Below are positions 23,850-35,000 of a stretch of DNA of 64,000 bases, one piece after another (positions within the stretch are counted from its first letter, which is position 1; every line of letters begins with the position of its first letter). Source of the DNA: Mangifera indica (lineage: Eukaryota; Streptophyta; Magnoliopsida; Sapindales; Anacardiaceae); contig NW_025401157.1 of assembly GCF_011075055.1 (NCBI RefSeq), forward strand, positions 97,659 to 161,658, read 5' to 3'. The position numbers and the translations under genes are program-made. The notes under the pieces were generated by a model. It was given only the letters and a program-made list of their open reading frames with translations, did not search any database and had not been told where the DNA came from.

Positions 23850-24331
23850 GAGGGCGTTTGGTTTGGATAATGTTTGATTACTAAAATAAAAAGATTACCT
23901 TAAAGATAGATTACTTATAAGATTACTGGATATAAATGATTACTATGTTTGATAAAATTTGATAGGTATAAATAATTATTGTGTTTGGTTAAAGGTAATA
24001 AAAGATTACTAGTAAATTATTTTACTTAAATGCCCTTGAATATAATTATTTTTAAATATTTTTTATATTATTTGTCATATTAATTAAAAATAAATTTATT
24101 TTTATCTCAAAAAATTAATAAATAATAATTTTTCTATAATAAACTCAAGATTACCCCAGTAATCTTTAAATACTTAAGGTGAAGGTGGTAATCAGATTAC
24201 CACCTATATTACCTACCCCGTCAGCATTGGTAATAGAAGATTACTGTAATCTTTTATTACTGACAAACCAAATAAGGGAATAAAAGATAAATTACCAAGC
24301 TAATAATAAATTCCCCCAACCAAATGCACCC
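23850..24331 (+). mobile_element. Tourist-like MITE, copy 3 (uninterrupted)
   Basis: 482 bp with ends GAGGGCGTTTGGTTTGG and CCAACCAAATGCACCC, flanked by TAA at 23847-23849 and 24332-24334, a PIF/Harbinger-type 3-bp target duplication. It is the best-preserved member of the family also found at 5067-5572 and 6545-8063. It sits in the promoter-distal region of PAO copy 2 and is absent from the equivalent place before copy 1. Confidence 0.88.
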
Positions 24332-24334
24332 TAA

Positions 24335-25535
24335 GGGGAAATGACACTTTTTAAATTTTAGGTGGAGAGAAAATTGTTAAATTTTTAAACTTAAGAGAAA
24401 AATATAGTAAAATTTTAGTTTTTTAATATTTTTTGCTCAATAATATTTTTATCTTTATTTTTGATAATAAATTTTAACAAATAAATATATATTTGAGTTT
24501 TTAAAAATTAATAAATAAAAATGTATCTTTTCACTAGACCTAGGTGGAAAATAGACACTAGACCTATGTTAATAATTGAGTGAAATAAAATAATTTCTAA
24601 TATTTTACAAGATAATTCACCCGCTCGCCAGCCTCTCCACTTTACTATACCAGAAAGGTCGAATGATTATTTTTCATTCAAGTTTGATGAATGGATAAAT
24701 TTTTGTTCTTTAAATTTTAAATTCATATTTATTATTTATTTTTATTCGTAAATTTATTAGGATAATGTTATATGTATAAATTTTTAGTATATAATTTATA
24801 TACATAGTTTATATATTATTATTTAAATAAGTATTATTTTATCTTTAATTTAAAATTATCTATCTTATAATAATATATTTTTTGTAAATATGAATTGCAC
24901 ATAATTTTATTAAGTTTTATAAAAATAATTATTTTGTCTTTTTTATTAAAATTATAAAATTATTATTAATATTTAATAAAAATATAAAATTATTAATATA
25001 TTTTTATTGATTTAAAATTTTATTCAAAAATTTTAAAAATATTAAAAAATTAATTAATTCTAAAATATTATATTCTATCCTAATTTTTGTTTTTTAAAAT
25101 TATTAAAAATATATTAAAATTTTAAAAACAATCCTAAAATTTTGCTGTAAGGCGAATTTGGCATTTCAAGAAACCTGGTAAATATTACAGAGAAAACCCT
25201 TTTGAGATTCTGCAACGTGTTCAAATGCCCAGAAGAGTACACAGTTAAATTACACGCGCGACTATGATTATCTCCCTGCTGTAACTTTTACTTGGCAAAA
25301 CAAACATTATTACTTGAAATCAAAGTAATCTGACCCGGCTCATTTTCTCTCTCTATAGGTGTCTCTTCCAAGATCTTTCGCTTTCTTCATCTCGTTTTCT
25401 TTCCGATTTCGAATCTCCCGATTTCCGTTTGGTTTTCTTTCCGAAACTTTGACATTTTCATAATTGTCGGCTGATCGATTCTTTAATCGATTCGATTCAT
25501 CGAGATTTTGAAGAAAATCGGATAAAGGATTCTGC
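24335..25535. promoter_or_regulatory. Upstream region and leader of PAO copy 2, with an AT-rich insertion
   Basis: Pieces matching the copy 1 promoter occur at about 24620-24665 (CGCTCGCCAGCCTCTCCACTT) and again from about 25180. The roughly 500 AT-rich bases between them have no counterpart before copy 1. The ABRE-like ACACGTGG of copy 1 is not preserved here (CAACGTGTTC at 25212-25221). The leader from about 25350 to the uORF is strongly conserved with copy 1. Confidence 0.55.
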
Positions 25536-25772
25536 ATGAGCTGCTTGAGAAAGCTGGGCTGCTATTTATTGTCCTCGAATTCCAACCATTTCATTACGTG
25601 TCTCTTGGTTTTCATCCTTCATTACTCCCCGCAATTACCTCCGTCATTATTTAATTTTGAAAAGGAACCAACTGAGCCATTATTGTTAATCAACAGAAGC
25701 AATTATTTTCAAAATATTATTAATCCTCTGTTAATAGTATCGCCTCAGCATGGAATCAACAAACAGGAGTAA
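25536..25772 (+). CDS. Conserved upstream ORF of PAO copy 2 (78 aa)
   Basis: The counterpart of the copy 1 uORF, begins MSCLRKLGCYLLSSNSNHF and ends HGINKQE. It overlaps the PAO start at 25750 by 23 nt in a different frame. Nine residues differ from copy 1 (positions 3, 9, 25, 44, 54, 55, 68, 70 and 71); there are no gaps. Start context is again weak (T at -3) against a strong main start (A at -3, G at +4). Equal length in both copies argues for coding constraint, though a young duplication is a partial alternative. Confidence 0.75.
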   Translation: MSCLRKLGCYLLSSNSNHFITCLLVFILHYSPQLPPSLFNFEKEPTEPLLLINRSNYFQNIINPLLIVSPQHGINKQE

Positions 25773-28700
25773 TCGTCAATCAAATAGAGGTTGGTAATGA
25801 TTAGATTGTTTTTACAGTTTTTGACTGCTTCGTTTTATTATTTCAAGTGTGACGATGGCATGATCAAATTTTGTTTGGATGTGTCGTGAAGCTCTTTGCC
25901 ATTCGAAAGCGGAGAGGAGGCAGGCCAGGTCGCCATCTGTTATTGTTATCGGCGGTGGCATGGCTGGAGTTGCCGCGGCTCGTGCTCTCAATGTTGCGTC
26001 ATTTAAGGTAAAATATTATTAAATTTTTATACATCGATGATTCATTTTTTAAGACTTCATGTGTGATTATATTTTCCTGTTCTACTTGTACCCTATCTAT
26101 ATTTATTTGTTTATTAAAACTGGGAGCTCATTTTTTCAATTAGATTGGCCGTAAAAGTCCACGCAAATTTTCATTGTTGCCGTTTGATTTCGACTAATAA
26201 AAGGAAATGTTTAATATTTACTCGCCATAAAGTCAAGGGGAACTTTTTTCCTATAGTGATTAATTGTTTACAGCAATGATTTTAAAATTGAATCAATTGG
26301 CTAACAAGTTTATGATTTAACTGGTTTATTATGTCCAATCAGTCAATTTAATCTATTATCAAATTATAATGAATTTTTTAAAAATAATATTAGAATAATT
26401 GATATATTTTGCGCCTGGATAGAAAAATCAAAATAAAGAGTTTCAATTGCTCAAACATTTGCAAAAAAAAATTAATCAGGATATCCAAACAAATACTAAT
26501 TAGAGCATATCATTTTCAAAGAGTGACAATTATTTACCAAATCTCAATGAAACAATTAGATTAAAAAAAAAATATTCATCTTATGATATAGAAAAAAAAT
26601 TCTACAGACTATTGCCTAGCCAAAGTTCTTTTACATTTCATAAGATAGTTATTTAAATGGATATGAGATGCCCTTTTTTCTTTCTTTGTCATTTTATTTT
26701 TGATCTTATATTTTCTATACAAATCTTTAAAAATTGATCTACTCTGATATAAAATAATTAAATTACTAAAAAATAGTCAAATTTTCTAAAAATAATCAAA
26801 CTTTGGTCAAACTTGATTTAGTTGGTTCTAACCGGTTCACCAATTTTGATTGGGTTTAACCGAGTCAAAATCTAAACCAATTTTTAATGTGAATTGGATT
26901 GAACTTGGAGCTGGTTCTGGATTCAACTAGTTTAACTGGCCGGTTTGATCCGGTTTTCAAAACCTTGGTTTATAGCCTTCTCATTAGTTTAGCTATCCAA
27001 CTCTTTTGAGAAGTATAGCTTCAAACTGTCAGCTTTTACCTGTTGAGATTTAACTGATTTTGCCATTGTTAGGGGTACAATGAGTCAATGAAAAGTGCTC
27101 CATACTTGCAATTTTTCTTCCTGACCCTTTGTTTGAAGCGTTCTCAATGAAAACCATCTCCATTGTCTACCTGTTAAGAAATCAAGTAGTTAGCTACACT
27201 TCTTAATTGATTAGTGCCTAAAGGCAATATTGGTTTGGCCCTAAAAATATTTTTAAAGATTCGCTTTTAAGACTCTTTTTCATTTCATGGGCAGGTTGTC
27301 CTTTTGGAATCTCGGAATAGACTTGGTGGTAGAGTTCACACTGACCATTCGTTTGGTTTTCCTATTGACCTGGGTGCATCATGGTAATTTTACTTTCTCT
27401 TGAAAAGTAAATCTCTTAGTCGTTTCTCTTAGTGTAACAAGTTTTAGTCTCCAATATTGATGTTTCAGGCTGCATGGAGTCTGCAATGAGAACCCACTTG
27501 CACCTGTGATTGGGAAACTAGGGCTACCTCTATACCGCACAAGCAATGATAATTCTGTCTTATATGACCATGATTTAGAAAGGTGAAGATATATGAAATT
27601 TGTTTCTTTAGGTGCATCTAGTTTGATATTATTTTCGCTTGTTTGGCCTGGTTATAGTTACCTTTGAATCATAGTTCAGTTCATGTATAGGAGCCTAATT
27701 AGAATCGATAGCTTATTATTTGTTGGATTGTGTATGTTTAAAAGAACGCGACCATTTTGTATGGTTAAATTCTTAAACCAAAAACATCCTGGTTTCTCTG
27801 TTGCATGAAAATATTTCATTTTTGTTTGGCTAATTTCATAAACTAAAAAAACGACCTGGTTTCATTTTGGTTACTTGCAAACCCTAAGCTAAGAATACAA
27901 CTAAAATATTGATGTATAGCTATACTAGTGTTTACTTGATTTTAATATTATAGTAGCATAATGGGCTAGTAGCCATCAAATATTATGAATATCAAAGTGA
28001 CAGATTATTTCTATGTGATTGTGTTGTCAAGGCTTCATTTTATTTCTACAATTTTTTTCAATATATTAAAATATTTTGTTCAAATTCTCCCAAGTGAGCA
28101 AAAAATTTTGTTTGAAGCTATCACTGGATTAGGCTGAGCACATATTCTTTTTGCAGCTATGCTCTTTTTGATATGGATGGGAACAAAGTTCCTCCAGAAG
28201 TAGTCACTAAGGTTGGGGAAGTTTTTGAGATCATTTTGGCAGAGGCAAGTTTTCTTCATTGTTTAATTTTTTCTCTTAATGTGTACTGTTATCACAAGCT
28301 TGAGCTGAACTATAATATAGTATCAGTGTGGATTAACCTTTGGGTCATCCTAGCCAAGGTTTGAGGAGAATATTGCTTTTTTGCTCCACTTTAAGGGTTG
28401 TTTTTCTTTTATTAACTTAGCTTCTTTAACTTATTTTGTGTTTTGCGTTGTGCTTTATTATGAGTTACTTTTCTTAAATACAGACAGGTAAAGTAAGAGA
28501 AGAATTCAGTGAAGACAAGTCAATAGGACACACTATATCAATTGTTTTTGAAAGGAGGCCAGAATTAAGGTTGCAGCATCATGCTTTGAGCTCTCTTTAA
28601 TCTTTGTTTAAGTTAAAGAATTGAGTTACTGAATTTTGTTTGAACCAACAGGTTAGAAGGGCTTGCCCATAAGGTGCTTCAATGGTATTTATGCAGAATG

Positions 28701-30470
28701 GAAGGTTGGTTTGCTGCAGATGCTGATAGCATCTCAGTTAAAACCTGGGATAAGGAAAGTTTGCACTAGAGATTTTTTATACTTCACTGAATTTGTGTGT
28801 GTTATGAGGGTTTCTTGGCATAGTCAACTGAGTGAATAAAATATAAATTAGGCTGTTCAATTATGAATCACTTTATTTAGTATTACTATGTTGCTATTTA
28901 GTTGGTGCCTTCTCTTCTTTCTTTCTCTGTTTTTCTCTCGTGCTTGTTCTGGATGTTAAATATTAAAGCTCCTTGTATTGTCATCAATATTTTTCTGATG
29001 TATCAACACTTATATGCCTGGTGATTTTAATTATAATGCAAAGTCATGATAGCAGATCTATTTGGCGTTAAGTGTAGTTTTGGCACATCTTTCTCCCAAA
29101 ATTGTATAACATATTGTAAATACATCAACCAATGGGTTGTTGATTTAATTGCATCTTTATTGAATAGGGTCAACTTAATGCAACGTGGTGTGTCCTAAAC
29201 TCTGAATTGTTTTTCATATATTAAATTTCCAAGCGATGGAGTTCGGTTGCAATGGTTGACCCATGGATAAGTTTGTAACCTTTGATATGTTAATAGATAC
29301 ATCTACAGTGGTTGGGCTCATCTTTCATATGTTGATTGTTCTTTTATAATATGGTATGAGCTACAAGCTATTGCATACTCTGATTAACTCAAATTTTAGT
29401 ATTGATTTTTTTTTTTATGTACAGGAAGTTCTGCTCCCCGGTGGTCATGGGCTCATGGTTAGGGGCTATCTTCCAGTTATAAACAGCCTTGCCAAAGGCC
29501 TCGACATCCGCTTAGGCTGCAGGTATGGATTATTTTTCTAAAGTAATCTTCAAGTTGCACATTGCTGTGGTATCACAGGACTTGTTTCAGGCACCATGTC
29601 TTGACCTGATTTCTTTACAGGGTTACTAAAATTGATAGACATTGTAATGGAGTGAAGGTAACCGTAGAAGATGGAACTACATTTGTGGCAGATGCTGCTA
29701 TTGTTGCCGTTCCTCTTGGTGTTTTGAAGGCCAGGGCAATCAAGTTTGAGCCAAGGCTTCCAAACTGGAAGGAAGCAGCCATTGATAACCTTGGTGTGGG
29801 AATTGAAAATAAAATCGTGTTGCATTTTGATAAGGTGTTTTGGCCAAATGTGGAGTTCCTGGGAGTGGTTGCAGAGACATCTTATGGATGCAGCTACTTC
29901 CTAAATCTTCACAAGGCAACAGGTCATCCTGTCCTTGTTTACATGCCTGCTGGGCAGTTGGCCAAAGACATTGAGAAAATGTCTGATGAAGCTGCTGCTA
30001 AGTTTACTTTTATGCAACTCAAGAAGATCCTTCCTGATGCATCTGTCCCGGTAATGCCACTGCATACAAATTTATTATACTGCTTAAGGTTTCCTACTTA
30101 TTTATTCTTCAAATTTTGTATTAGTTAATTCAAAATCTTATTCTATATTTTAATGATGCAGATTAATTATCTTGTTTCTCACTGGGGCACAGATGTCAAC
30201 TCACTTGGCTCCTACAGCTATGATACAGTAGGCAACTCTGATGATCTTTATGAAATACTTAGGATTCCAGTGGACAACCTATTCTTTGCTGGGGAGGCAA
30301 CAAGTATTAGCTTTCCAGGGTCGGTGCACGGTGCATACTTAACCGGACTGATGGCTGCTGAGGACTGCCGGATGCGTGTCCTGGAGCGGTATGGGGAGTT
30401 AGACTTGTTCCAACCAGTCATGGGTGAGGTGTCTCCTCTTTCGGTACCACTTTTGATCTCTCGAATGTGA
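25750..30470 (+). CDS. Peroxisomal polyamine oxidase, PAO2/3 type, tandem copy 2 (one altered splice donor)
   Basis: Same gene plan as copy 1, with identical exon lengths: 25750-25789, 25892-26007, 27295-27383, 27469-27582, 28157-28244, 28484-28569, 28652-28754, 29425-29522, 29621-30050, 30162-30470; 490 aa if all splice. Catalytic and FAD motifs are kept ([17 protein letters not shown], Lys309, FFAGEATS) and the protein ends SRM for peroxisomes. Differences include Asp60 to Asn in [11 protein letters not shown]. Intron 5 keeps a GC donor (GAG|GCAAGT). The intron 7 donor, GC in copy 1, is GA here (AAG|GAAAGT at 28755). If it is not spliced, translation ends four codons later (TAG), giving about 216 aa without the catalytic lysine. 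Intron 2 carries a ~0.7-kb repeat insertion. The gene is functional or newly broken depending on this donor. Confidence 0.88.
26265..26975. mobile_element. Repeat insertion in intron 2 of PAO copy 2
   Basis: Intron 2 of copy 2 contains about 0.7 kb missing from copy 1, between matching flanks (TAAAGTCAAGG...ACTTTTTTC on the left; TTTAGCTA(C/T)CCAACTC on the right). Its right end reads GATCCGGTTTTCAAAACCTTGG and its left end has a degenerate inverse (AATGATTTTAAAATTGAATC), suggesting eroded terminal inverted repeats. The GGTT-rich words (GGTTTAACCGAGTC, CCGGTTTGATCCGG) are typical of short non-autonomous plant elements. No ORF. Boundaries are approximate. Confidence 0.55.
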
Positions 30471-32028
30471 TTCTAAAGTTTCCGGAACCCTCTCGATCCT
30501 CTTAGATTGATAGTATATTGTTGTAGATATGTAAACATGGGCTTTGGCTAACACACAATTGCTGCATTTAGTGTTGGTTTCCATTGACCAATCGTTCTAA
30601 GAACTGGTTAACCTGTGTAGTTACTACTACGTGAGATATCTACATGTATTGTTATTTGGACAAGAATAATAAAAAATAAAATTTGAATTTAAATAAAAGT
30701 GTCACTTTTGGACAATTTGCTGATATGACTAATTAGATATTGTTGGCTTAATTGTGAGCGCTTGTTTTGGCGTGGGTGTGCATTATTTTTTTCCTTCTTG
30801 AAGCTCGCTTCTAAGATAGACGACGAAAATGTGTTTCCATAGGGCTGGTGCTGCCGGCATATTAATGAAATGTTATCTATTTATTTATGTTTTTCAGGCA
30901 GACATTATTTAAACAATAAAAATGTATATATACGCTTTTAAATATATAGATGAATATTCATATGATAATTTATCATATAATATTTAATTATATGATAATA
31001 TATTATATATATATTTATTTATATATTTAATTTTTTATTTGATTATTTATCAAACTTCATAGAAGTGATTACAGATCATCCTAAACCCAAACTGATATCG
31101 TAATGTTTTGAGATTATTTGTTTGTTAGAGGACATTAAATATGAGCCTGGAGTTGGGATTAAATATTATTATTGCTATTTTCATATAAAATAAAATTAGT
31201 TTAATGAATTTAAATTATATTTAAATTAAGTTATTTTTTATTTAAATCAAATTTAAATTCAATTTAATTTATACCTATTCTTAGTGGTCCGGATAGCCGA
31301 TAACGTCATATTTGGCATATGGCGTTTTTCAATTGTGGTCAAGGCATGATCCCCATGCCGCTATTGGGCAACAGGACCTGATTTGGCCTCCTGCTGCTGC
31401 AATCACATTGCGATTGTCGGATCTTTTATAAAGGTTAATTTGTCAGCTTTTAGAGTTGGAGGGATTAGAAAGGGTGAAGAGTTTAGGATTTAAAGAATAA
31501 AATAGTCCTTGTCTATTTTAATAGATTATTATTAAAAATTAACAGTTTTTAATGGATCGCCAGGGGGTTTACTCCTGTTTCGGATATTGGCAGGTTATCA
31601 AAGAGGATGTAAGATAAGACAAGACAACAGCTAATAACAAAATCTATCTTATAAAAAAGGCCTAGACTTAAGTTATCCATATTTTATTTTATTTTATTTT
31701 TTGTTGAAAAAAAAAATCGAAAACATACAAGTACTGCAGGTAAAGAAAGGAAAAAAAGAAAAACAGCAGAACCTCCACTATCTTGATGATCGTCATTAGT
31801 CTCCAAATCCACATAACATTCAAACACTTTAGCGCTTGGCTGAATTAGCCGTCCGAATCCAAACTCTAATATTATAATAATACCCATGTGTTTGATATTG
31901 TAATTGAAATGTAAAATTTAGTAAATGACACACACAATCACTCTCTTCCCTTCGCTTTTAAATATCTTGACACCCTCATTTCTCTTTGTTCTTTGTTGTT
32001 TTTTGTCTGAGTAGAATTGATTGGAGTT
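30471..32028. other. Intergenic between PAO copy 2 and NAGK
   Basis: The PAO copy 2 3' UTR occupies the first part and matches copy 1 to about 30650. The rest is AT-rich, with no gene signal. A T/A-rich purine tract lies near 31680-31770 and the NAGK leader near 31930-32028. The ORFs at 31684-31887 and 31938-32213 (minus) look spurious. Confidence 0.5.
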
Positions 32029-35000
32029 ATGAAGAGATACAGGAATGGCGATATCTGGGATTTCGAGTCCGGGCAGGGTGGAAGAGAAGTTATTTTGGGG
32101 CTGGATGGAGGCACCACCTCAACTATCTGCATTTGCATGCCCTTAATTTCCTTGTCCGACCCTTTCCCTGACCCTCTTCCACTTCTTGCTCGTGCTGTGG
32201 CTGGCTGCTCCAATCACAATAGCGTCGGCGGTACTACTTCTTTTTCTGTTTTGCTCATTGGCATTGGATTTGATTTCCAATTGGAATTTGTCTCGAATTT
32301 TTTTGACAGTTAATTTGTTTAATTCTTTTGTTAATTAGTTCTGAACGATTTTTATGCTTTTGCAATCGAGGATTCCAATGGTTGCGTTGATTTAAGATTT
32401 TTGAATTTTTAATGTGTTTGCTTTGGTATGACATTGCTACAAAATTAATTTTGTGATGTTGTATACTAATTTGGAGTCACATAAGCTAAAACAGATTTTA
32501 AAAGTATTGCTTTTGTGCTTTTAGCATGATTTTATAACAATCTGAGAATCATCCTGACTTATAAATCCTTCTATTGATGTCTTCAAAGAGGGTCTTACTT
32601 CAGAAAAAATAAAAAAAGATCCTGGCTACATTTGAGGTGGACAATTGATTAGGAGGAATCTTCAATTTGGTAAATCTGGCTATGCTAGGGTCAATGTGGC
32701 TGCTGGGTGGGAAGAAATTTATGAAATTTCCTATGAGGTTTAGGGTTGATAATGGTTTGTGAGAATGAAGTAAACCATTTAAATATGTTGGCAATTTGTC
32801 AAATAGTTTGCTTCGTCTTTTTTGCTGGTGTTATGTGTTTGAAAGACACTAAGTTATTGACACTTGCTATTCAATTGTTGCTTATCTTTTCCAGTATGGT
32901 CCTAGTTTTTCTCTATATAAGCATTGTTGAGTGATTCTCTTTTCTGTGTTCTCTCAATGTTCAAACGATGAAATGTTAGATCTTAGTTTTTCTTTTTGGT
33001 GCTTCTCTTCTTGGTTATCATTCACTTTAGTAGCATCAATTTTCGTGTATCTTATACATAACTACTATGCAACAACTTAAGACCTTATGTGTATGGCAAT
33101 ACAAGGATAAAACATATGAAGAGCATTTTATTCTCAGTAAAACTTGAATTGGTTTTATTTTACAGAAGATGCCGCACAGGAGACATTGGAGCAAGTAATG
33201 GCTGATGCCCTTTCACAGTCAGGTTCCAATCGAGCTGCAGTTCGAGCTGTTTGTCTTGCAGTGTCTGGTGTTAACCATCTCACAGATCAGCAAAGAATAC
33301 TAAATTGGCTTAGGTTTGCTCAATAAGTACATTCTTTTTTTTCAACATGGTGATTAATTAGGATTTGGATTTTAAGGATAGTACAAGTAGGGTGGTGTAT
33401 TAATATGGTAAATATTGTAAAAATGTGTGGAACACAGAATGCATGCCTTCACAAACTTGTGATAACATGGTTCATTGTAAAATAGGTCAACAAACAACTT
33501 TATATAAAGGATTAAAATGACTTGTTAAGGTAGATTATATTCTTTTTCCCTTCTTTTGGGCTGGCAACTTCACGCTTTGCTGCTTAAAAATTATTTAGTT
33601 GTAGCTGTCTATAATGCCATGATAATATTTTTACTTTTCTTGTTCTACATTTGAATATTTGATTTAATAGTCATTTCCTAAGTTTTTTAGTGTGTTGATT
33701 TGTGCAGATATATATTTCCCAACAATGTAAGGCTATTCTTTTTCCCTTCTTTTGGGCTGGCAACTTCACGCTTTGCTGCTTAAAAATTATTTAGTTGTAG
33801 CTGTCTATAATGCCATGATAATATTTTTACTTTTCTTGTTCTACATTTGAATATTTGATTTAATAGTCATTTCCTAAGTTTTTTAGTGTGTTGATTTGTG
33901 CAGATATATATTTCCCAACAATGTAAGGCTATATGTCCATAACGATGCTGTGGCAGCTTTAGCTAGTGGAACAATGGGAAAGCTTCATGGATGTGTTCTA
34001 ATTGCTGGTACAGGGACAATTGCCTATGGATTTACAGAAGATGGCAGAGAAGCCCGGGCTGCTGGTGCAGGACCTGTTCTAGGTGATTGGGGAAGGTATA
34101 TACTTGTAACAGTTCTAGCTATCAAGGCTATCTTTTGGTTATGCAAAATAAATTTCTTTAAGTGACAAATTGTTGATTCATTGCATCAAATGATCCATGT
34201 GGATCAAGATGAGATTGCTTTGTTAGGCTTTATAAAGTATCACTTCATCCTTTGGCACATAACATTCTGATTCTCTTCAGTTCTGGCAGAATGGATAATG
34301 ATGGACAGTTTTTATTTCTTATTTTTTTGTCATTGGTTGGAGAAGATATTACTCTCAGAAAAGAAAGCCAATAGTCCTGACATTCTAAGAAAATATTAAA
34401 TACATACGTAAATTAATGCCTTTCCATAATCCTAAAAGAAGAGTTGATTTTTTTTCATTTTTTTCCTCAAATTAAGTGCCGCATAGTGGTGGGCTTTTTG
34501 ATATTGGACAAATTTAGACGTAGAGAAAAAACATGTAGATTTTTCTATTTTATCAAGATTTTTCATATGAATTTTGTTGGATGGTGAAATTTAAATAATT
34601 TACGGAGTTGATAATGGTATGTGAACAGAAGCACGAATAATAACTGTCCATATGATTTTGAAGAAAAAATTATATTAATGATAAGGTAAGACCTTGCAGA
34701 AGCAAACTTTTTGTTGATATACTTTTTGAGAATGTTACTTTAATTTTTCTGTGTGTCTATGCATCTGCGTATTTGTTATATCATCTACTTTATAAACTGA
34801 TCTTTGATTCACTTGCAGTGGATACGGTATAGCTGCACAGGCATTAACTGCAGTAATAAGGGCTCATGATGGTCGTGGCTTGAATACAAAGCTTACATCA
34901 GATATCTTAAGGACACTTCATCTTTCTTCTCCAGATGAATTAATTGGGTATATGTTCTATAAGTAATATCTATTTTGTGCAGTAAAAGATTGTTATATGC

